From Paraspadella gotoi (lineage: Eukaryota > Chaetognatha), in assembly GCA_051294375.1 (NCBI GenBank), contig CM119267.1:6127992-6191991 (forward strand): a DNA stretch of 64,000 bases, written 5' to 3'. Each line of letters opens with the position of its first letter. Position 1 is the first letter of the stretch. Positions 57,210 to 64,000 of the stretch are shown piece by piece. A program made the translations under genes and the position numbers. Under the pieces are notes generated by a model. It saw only the letters and a list, made by a program, of their open reading frames with translations. It had not been told where the DNA came from and did no database searches.

Positions 57210-59993
57210 ATGGAATCTTTGTTAGAACAACAGCGACGTCAGCATGAAGAACGGGAAAGGCTGTCGGACGCATTAACTAAAGAAAATTTAATGACGAAAA
57301 AAACCAGCCGGGATCAGATCAACTCGGATCATCGGTCAAGGATCCTTCTTGACAGATTTATGGATTCCACGGAAGCCCTCAAAGAGGTCTACGAGGACAA
57401 GGTCAGTTCGAGTGATGCTACTTTGTGTGGCAATTTTCGGTTCAGCGGCTTGAAAGTAAAGAATTCGGGCGATTCTTCAACCTCTGTACCGAATAGTTTA
57501 ATTAGAACTCTTGAACTAAAATAAAGTTTATTACAATTCTATGATATCTCATTGACTTATGGAGGAAATGGAAGTTTCGAAGATAGTCGATTTTTAAATC
57601 TTTTCCAGCCTTTGAGCTTGAATCGGCTTCGCGAATGGTCTAATTGTTCATGAAAATTTTTTTTAAACTTTGTATGGATGCTATAGTTCAACTATTGTTC
57701 ACCTTTGGAAGCAATTTCTTCATTCCATTTTTCGGAAGGAATCATTTGGATTTCTCCATTTGGTAATTCTTTGATCCTGAAAGATAACATGTCATAAAGT
57801 TAAAAGTAAACAAGACACAGCTATATTACTGTTCCGGCATTAATATTGTGATTTTCTTTTATCCTTGTATTCTTATTAATTCACTCTTGATATTTTTTTT
57901 CGCAATGATTATATTTTGTGAGCTAAAACAACCTGCCCCCTGGCAGATTCCCGAACCAACGGACAATAACCGAAATACTCCCATTGAGTAACGTCTAGTT
58001 AAGTATAAAAAATAATTACACTTTTAAACTTACGTGAACCACTGTCGGTGGAGAATAATACAATTATAGATGAATAAAAAAAAAATTATTAGGATTATTA
58101 TCATCTGAAATTGGCTATGTTTTTGTGTGAGTAAGGTGAAACTGTCGGAAGGTAATTTTCTTATTAACGTCGCAAGCTGTAAATAACACATTCTTTGTTT
58201 AACGAGAAAAGCGTTATTAATATTCCTGAAAAGCTTTTTTCAATTTTTTATTTGTGTATGTTGAAAAACCTATAATTGTAAAGTCATTCTCCACCTCTCC
58301 TTCCTCTTCGTTTTCATTGTCATCCGACTCAGGAAAGTGATTAAAGTTCACGTTTTGCCATCCTTCCAAGTCTTCCTTGAATTAAAATACATTTATTGAT
58401 TCAGTGTCTTAAATCTTTTTTCTGTAGGGGTAATTCGGAACACTGACATATTAAATGCACCAAAAAATTTAAAAAATTGTGTATAGATTTTATATTTCAT
58501 TTTATATTTCACCAACTTCACTTTCGATTATTAAAGTTACAGCATTCGGTTGCTGCTGCAACAGCAATTTCAAAGCTGCTAGTCAAATATAAATAGAAAT
58601 GATAAATAAAAAGAATAAGAAAAAATAACTTTTGATATAAAAAGGGGAAAATAAAATATTGAAAAGAAAGATGGGGACAAAATTCAGGAATAGAAGGAAA
58701 CAAAAAACTTTGTCAAAAATACTATAAATAAAAAAAATATATACAAATTATTAACAATTATTTTATAAGATTTACAATTTTTTATACATAAAACATTAAT
58801 GAAAGGATTATGCTCTTAATAATAGTGTTTGTTATTATTTTCGGTCTAATTATAAATAATTATACATAATATATTGGTAAACGGGGTAAAACTGAACACT
58901 TTTCTATTTTTAAAAAAAATGCGGCCCCGAGGGATAAAAACGAATACATCAACCTGTAGATATATCACCAATTTTTTTTTTTTAAATAAATTTACTATGC
59001 GAAAAATTTAATTACTTTCAAAAGTGTTCCGAATTACCCCGCATTACCCTATAAAAATACAGGTCGAGAGAAAGAAGGGGTTACAAAGATCCTCTGACAT
59101 CGTGGTTAGCCCCCTCTATTGGTGTGCCCAGTGTGGATCTGGCGTTACTTGCCACCGGTGGTTTAACAGGCCTTTCATTCCTTTACAAGACCGTTCGGAC
59201 CAGGCTAGAATCCAGCCTATTTCACTATTACGATAGTGATGTTTAGAACAGTCGTATCCAACGTTCGTAATATTAACTCGCTACAATAATAGTAATCAGG
59301 AGGCCCGATTAAAAATTTTCCTAAATTTTTTAGCAAATATTACTGCAATGAATCAAATGGAACTCCGTCAATAGTGTGACGCGGGAATTCATTGCTTGGC
59401 TCAAAATATTCTTGGGAACGAAAAGGACCCTTTCCATTGTAATTAGCTGTGAATATAGTAGGAAAAAAAAGTTGGAGCAAACAAATGTCGGATCTGCCTA
59501 CGATAATTAATTAATTAATTGATTAATAATTAATTAAATAGATTAATTTATTAATTAATAGATTAAAATTAAATTAATTAATTAATAGATTAATTATAAT
59601 TTATATTCAGCTTGTCACATCGATGTCCTTAAAATTGAGTCAGCGGACAGTTATTAAATGTTTTGTTTACATTTATCAAACAAACAAAATATCTCTATTA
59701 TCGAGCCAGGCGGGCAAAGCCGTCTGTCTAGATTTTTTTTCGGTTTAGCTTTCGGTCTCGCTTGTTTTGCAATCATGCTCCTGAAAGTGTGATATCATAG
59801 GAGTTGATTTTCATATATGGCTTCTAATCATCCAAGATCTTTAAAATTCTCATGTTTCATATCAATATTGGTATTTGTTTATGTTTTTATTTACAAAACA
59901 AAAACGTTTTAATTATATGTCGCTCTCTCTCTCTCTTTTTCTCCGTCACTGCTTCTTCTAAAAACGAGTTCCGGCTCTGCAGCGTCTGTCCAG

Positions 59994-60024
<31 letters not shown>

Positions 60025-63000
60025 GCTCTCTCTCTCTCCTCCTCTTTTTTTTACAAAAAAATTTTTAGATATAATGTGGGTTCACTAATGTAAAAAACGA
60101 TGCCCAGCGAACAGGGCGCGAACCTGGGTCCTTTGGTAGAGAATAGCTCACGCTACGTGCGGCGCCATAGTACTGCTGATTCTTTAACGAGTAAAGGGCT
60201 GTAGAGCTTTCTCTCTCTCTCTCTTTTAATTATTATATATCGTTCTTTCTCTTTCTTTTTCTCTGCAGCGGCTGTCTCTCCTCTCTCTCTTTTCTCTCTC
60301 TCTCTCTGTCTCTCTGTCTCTCTGTGTGTTCTGTCCCTATCTGTCCGATCTTTTGCGTGATCGTTTGTTTTTTGAAAAATTCTGATATTTTTTTCCTTCT
60401 AAAACTTTTTATATTGCCATTTTTTCCGCGCTTGTTTTTCAATACAAAATCCCATATTTTCATCCGAGATTTTCGTGGATTTAATTCTCTTTCTTCTCTC
60501 TCTCTCTCTCTCTTTTCTCTCTCTCTCTTTCTTCTCTCTCTTCCTCTCTCTTCTCTCTCTCTCCTCTCTCTCTCTCTCTTCACTCTACACGCCATTTGTT
60601 TGTTTTATTGACTATCATCGCATCAATGAATGACAATCATCGATCAATGAATGACAATCATCGCATCACTGAATGACTATCATCACAGCAGTGAAATGAC
60701 GTATCATCGCATCAAATAATTGATTATCATCGAATCAATAATCAATTCCTATTACATCAATAAATTACTATACATCAATCAATTAGTATTATTCCAATCA
60801 ATTACTAGTACATCAACAATCGTGTATCGCATGATTCATTCGTTTTTTCCCCGGGTTTTTCATTAATTTTCTATGATAGTGGGCTCTGCTCGATCTGAGT
60901 CTTTTAGATTTTTTTATTTTATGTCTCCTTTCTCTCTCTCTCTCTCTTCTCTCTCTCTCTTCTTTCTCACTCTCACTGCTCTCTCTCTCTCCTCTACTCT
61001 CTCTCTTCTCTCTCTCTCTCTTTTTATGCAATAGCGACGATCCTTATGCTTTTAAGATTTTTTTAACTGCAGTCATTTTTTCAACTTGCATCATTTTTTC
61101 AACTTGCATTCCGCAAAACTTTATATCTAGCTTCTTCACTCACTTTTCCTACCGGCTCACAAAATTTCATCTCAATCTATCATGGGTTAAAATAAATACA
61201 AAAGATTCAAGTAAATGTGACTCTATATTTTTTTCATTTAACTCTTTCCACTGGTACGTTTCACTGAAACTTTATATCAAGCTTCGTCATACGTTTTCCT
61301 ATCCCCACACACAAAATTTCAACTCAATCTATCCTCCAAATTATGATTAATTGGAGTATTATTGGTTAAAATAAGTAAAAGATATTTTAGTAAATTCGAC
61401 TTATGTTTTTTCCATTTAACTAATTTCACTCACACGATTCCATCGAAATTTGTATATCCAGCTTTATCACACACTTTCCTACCCACACACAAAATTTAAT
61501 TCCAATCCAACCAGCCAATCACGAGTTATTGGAGCTTTTTGCTAAGATGGGACGGATGGACGGATGATTGACTAATTAATTAATTATTGATTAATTTATT
61601 TACTAACTTGATTAATTAACTGATTAATTATTTGATTTATTAATACATCCTGCAGATACATTTAATATAAAAGGAAAAAGAAGCATAATCAATTATTAAA
61701 ACAGGTTTTTTGTTTTTTTCCATTTTAAAATCATTTCCACTCAACTATTCCATTCGAAACTTGATTTCCTGTTCAATCACACCTTTCCTACCCACATACA
61801 AAATTGCAGGTCAATCAGTCCATCCACTCATGAGCAATGGTGTTCAAATAGTGAATATATTTTTTTGTTTTTTCCATTTAAACTCATTTCCACTCGGACG
61901 ATTCCATCGAAACTTAATTCCAGCTCAATCACACACTTACCTATCCACACACAAATTTCATTTAAATCCATCCATCCAATCACGAGTAATTGGTGTTTTT
62001 TGCTAAGGTGGGACGGACGGACGGACGGACGGACGACGGACAGAACGGACGGACGGACATCATTTTTTTTTGCATAATTTATCATAATTCGATGTTCTGA
62101 ACATGATATAAGTGTGTGCCCGACAATATTGGGCGGCGGACCGACGGACCGAAAAAGTGAGTTATAAAAGTGAGTTATAGAGTCGGGATCTGCTGATAAG
62201 CAGATCCGACTAAAATTAAATGCAACGAATAAAAAAACGAAAAAATTCCGAACAAAATTTTCCTTCTAATTCGAAATTGATTCCGTCGACTTGGAAGTTA
62301 GGAATGTCGACGTCATGTGGAAAATCAATTTCAGTGACTTCCGCACACAAGTTTCCAATGAAGAAAACTGCAAAAAAAAATATTAATATAAAAAAAATAA
62401 AAGATGAACTTCCACCAAAGCTTTTTGTATTTTTTTGCTCAACGAATAATCTACCCGAAGTCGCTCCTGAAGAACTTCTGCTGTATCGATTTGGATGCAC
62501 ATGCCTCAACGTTCCAGGGCTTATTCTAAATTAAATTCCTTTAAGTATATCCTTTAAGTATATATATCCTTTAAGTAATGAAAATATTACCCGTATTTTT
62601 GCCATATTTGTTCTCGCAGCACATTATCATTAGCTCCGCTCAAGTCGGGGAATTCTTTACGACAACCCTTTTTAAAAGAATCAATTATGGTTTTGCTTGG
62701 TCGGATTGGATAGCTCCCATATTTAACGCTGCACCTGTCTGATTTTTATTAAATTTTCTTCCACACTTCTGTTAGGATGGGCTTCGGAAGGAAGAAGTTT
62801 CTGCTCTGTCCGGCCCAAACGAGTTCGCTGAGTTTTATTCTCGCCTAAAATCCATCAAGGAGTTTCATAAGAAGCATCCCAACGAGATCACAGTTCCCAT
62901 GTCCTTGGAATTTGAGGAGATAGCCAAGGTGCGTCCCTTGCACGGATTAGATTAATTAATGGAATTTTTGTTAGCAAATTATTTCATTTTGTTTGTTGCT

Positions 63001-64000
63001 TAACAATGCTTTTATTTTAAAAAAGTGAAATTTAATTTCGGTAACGTCATCATTTTTTTTGCAATTATAAATTTATTCCATTCAAAAATTACTATTAGAT
63101 TAAATTCTTACCAAAATGTTTAAATCTCAATAATAAGCGTTGATGTTCTAAACCAAAGGTCCGAGAGTCGGAAGCCAACGACGAGTCGACGAATCTCGCC
63201 GAATTCACAGACGAAGAAGGCTACGGTCGCTACCTCGACATGAACGAGTGCTACGACAAGTTCGTCAACCTTAAGGGCATAGAGAAGGTGGACTACCTCG
63301 CCTATTTGGCCACTTTTGACCACCTATTCGACGTCCCCAAGGACAAGAAGACCTCCGACTACAAGAAGTATCTCTCCGCGCTCCTCGACTACTTTTACGA
63401 CTACGTCTCCCGCGTCAAACCGCTTCATGACATCAACGAAGAGATGGAGGCCGTGGTAAAGGACTTCGAAGCTCAGTGGGAAGCCGGCACCTTCCCCGGC
63501 TGGCCCAAAGAGGCCTCCGGCGCCCTCACCCATTCCGGCGCTCACCTCGACCTCTCGGCCTTTTCGTCTTGGGAAGAACTGGCCTCCCTTGGATTGGATC
63601 GTCTCAAGTCCGGCCTGATGGCGCTGGGACTCAAATGCGGTGGGACTCTCGAGGAACGGGCTCAACGTCTCTTCCTTACCAAGGGAAAGGCGCTAGAGTC
63701 CTTGGACTCCTCGCTCTTTGCCAAGAACAAACCAGGAAAAGGAGGCAGCAGCGTTAAGGATCGGGAGAAGCAGAAGGAGATAGCCGCGCTCGAGGCTCAA
63801 GTCTATCGATTTTCCGGTACGAACGTTATTGATTTTAATGATCGATAAATTCGAGGATTCGCGAAAGACTTTTCTTATTTCGGCCAAATTCGTTAGAACT
63901 TCTTTCGGAACAAAGATCCGCGACGAGGGAAAACATCCAACGCAAACAAGCCCGAACGGACGCCGAGCGCGAGGAGGAAGAGGAGGAGGCCATGTCGGAT
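57210..64000 (+). CDS. SF3A3: Splicing factor 3A subunit 3 (SF3a60), 3' end beyond the window
   Basis: Exons 57210-57401, 62776-62928, 63159-63816 and 63897 onward (open at the window end) encode about 369 residues of a normally about 500-aa protein. SF3a60 is part of the U2 snRNP and binds near the branch site. Near-identical stretches include [58 protein letters not shown] and the SAP-like [20 protein letters not shown], plus [14 protein letters not shown]. The acidic run [10 protein letters not shown] marks the window edge; the C-terminal zinc finger lies outside. Intron 1 is 5,374 bp, by far the longest here, and is packed with repeats and a possible nested gene. Confidence 0.97.
57692..62734 (-). 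CDS. Putative nested minus-strand gene in SF3A3 intron 1 (N-terminus missing)
   Basis: Six candidate exons in minus order: 62734-62591, 62525-62416, 62367-62254, 58575-58513, 58371-58270, 57768-57692, ending at TAG 57694-57692. Phases agree at every junction and yield about 203 residues. Exons 1-3 are best supported: short introns, TTTAG and TTTGCAG acceptors and a protein-like reading ([29 protein letters not shown]). Exons 4-6 ([18 protein letters not shown], an Asp/Glu-rich segment, [17 protein letters not shown]) are joined across 3.7 kb of satellites with weak donors. Alternatively exon 3 reads to TAA at 62216. The family is not recognised; a host gene or transposon remnant are both possible. 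No start exon found. Confidence 0.4.
58427..59042. repeat. Inverted-repeat element(s) in SF3A3 intron 1
   Basis: GGGGTAATTCGGAACACT (58427-58444) recurs inverted and perfect at 59023-59040. A diverged forward copy (GGGGTAAAACTGAACACT) starts near 58886. The 58884-59042 pair forms imperfect ends of a roughly 160-bp MITE-like unit. Confidence 0.6.
59495..59610. repeat. TTAA-rich simple repeat
   Basis: Interrupted (TAAT)n/(TTAA)n tract over about 115 bp; a second similar tract lies at 61568-61650. Confidence 0.9.
59925..60595. repeat. Cluster of CT microsatellites
   Basis: CT-rich tracts near 59925-59945, 59995-60042, 60208-60228, 60240-60325 and 60485-60592, interleaved with unique sequence. 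ORFs across them (Arg/Glu or Leu/Ser repeats) are spurious. Confidence 0.9.
60605..60830. repeat. Degenerate minisatellite, about 22-bp unit
   Basis: Repeats of a unit resembling TGAATGACAATCATCGCATCA, best preserved at 60605-60720 and decaying rightward to (ATCAAT) variants. Confidence 0.85.
60928..61024. repeat. CT microsatellite
   Basis: Interrupted CT repeats over about 95 bp, like the cluster at 59925-60595. Confidence 0.9.
61080..62060. repeat. Degenerate tandem family, about 150-bp unit
   Basis: Five copies share a CCATTTAACT..TTTCCACTC lead, ATTCCATCGAAACTT, a TTTCCTACCCACACACAAAATTT core and a TCAATCCATCC..CACGAGTAATTGG tail. The cores fall near 61157, 61306, 61484, 61791 and 61943, i.e. 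spacings of about 149, 178, 307 (two units) and 152. Some copies end in TTGCTAAG.TGGGACGGA. Confidence 0.85.
62005..62060. repeat. (GGAC)n microsatellite
   Basis: About twelve GGAC units with two interruptions, at the end of the last 150-bp copy. Confidence 0.95.
62130..62210 (+). repeat. Repeat-family end with terminal hairpin
   Basis: GGACCGACGGACCG then AAAAAGTGAGTTATAAAAG (shared with ERCC4 intron 5), followed at 62182-62210 by a near-perfect hairpin, stem GATCTGCT/AGCAGATC with GTCGG/CCGAC outer pairs. Confidence 0.6.

Noticed and set aside
59024-59236. 70-codon plus-strand ORF with Cys/His residues (WCAQCGSG...CHRW)
   Set aside because: It starts inside the inverted-repeat motif and matches no zinc-finger spacing; likely repeat-derived.
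60090-60200. tRNA-like sequence on the minus strand with a B-box-like GGTTCGCGCCC
   Set aside because: No complementary acceptor stem or anticodon arm can be folded. It may be a SINE fragment, but evidence is too thin.
60233-60595. Minus-strand ORF rich in Arg/Glu repeats, and plus-strand Ser/Leu ORFs beside it
   Set aside because: They are translations of CT microsatellites with no non-repetitive content.
62220-62534. Plus-strand ORF of 104 codons
   Set aside because: It overlaps the better minus-strand exon set, has no splice context for SF3A3 and a poly-Lys/Asn low-complexity middle.

Overview
This is a compact metazoan nuclear genome fragment, almost certainly from an invertebrate. Ciliary/centrosomal genes (VWA3A, CCDC77), a PTK7 pseudokinase receptor, RICTOR, SCAI and GT-AG introns of mostly 50-100 bp exclude bacteria and fit a small-genome animal. 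The species cannot be fixed from sequence alone. Lineages with short introns and spliced-leader trans-splicing (glass sponges, rotifers, flatworms, some others) are the best guesses.

I model 21 protein genes, and all 21 lie on the + strand. In order they are: OCIAD-like, GUCD1, METAP1, ADSS, CCDC77, YRDC, RICTOR (25 exons), a reticulon, ERCC4/XPF, a 906-aa coiled-coil protein, B3GNTL1, two tandem MFSD13A/TMEM180-like transporters, ECI1, PWP1, ZFAND1, SCAI, VWA3A (19 exons), an unrecognised 311-aa protein, PTK7, and SF3A3, which runs off the right edge. About 87 introns were placed by reading frame and homology; three appear to be GC-AG.

Intergenic gaps are often very short (63, 87, 119, 131, 145 bp). 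Many genes have a pyrimidine-rich tract plus AG only 2-40 nt upstream of the start codon. With the uniform strand, this suggests polycistronic transcripts resolved by trans-splicing. Likely units are OCIAD-GUCD1-METAP1, ERCC4-coiled-coil-B3GNTL1-MFSD13A(a), MFSD13A(b)-ECI1-PWP1-ZFAND1-SCAI, and unknown-PTK7. The genes are mainly housekeeping (nucleotide, tRNA and protein modification, DNA repair, splicing, mTORC2), with no shared pathway.

Repeats concentrate in METAP1 intron 1 (with a 10-N gap), the 33.2-34.3 kb spacer (a probable 551-bp MITE), the 48.7-50.7 kb spacer, and the 5.4-kb SF3A3 intron 1. That last intron holds CT microsatellites, minisatellites, a ~150-bp tandem family and inverted-repeat elements. 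It also appears to contain a nested minus-strand gene of at least six exons with consistent splice phases, the only minus-strand candidate in the window. RICTOR intron 4 carries a perfect 45-bp inverted repeat.
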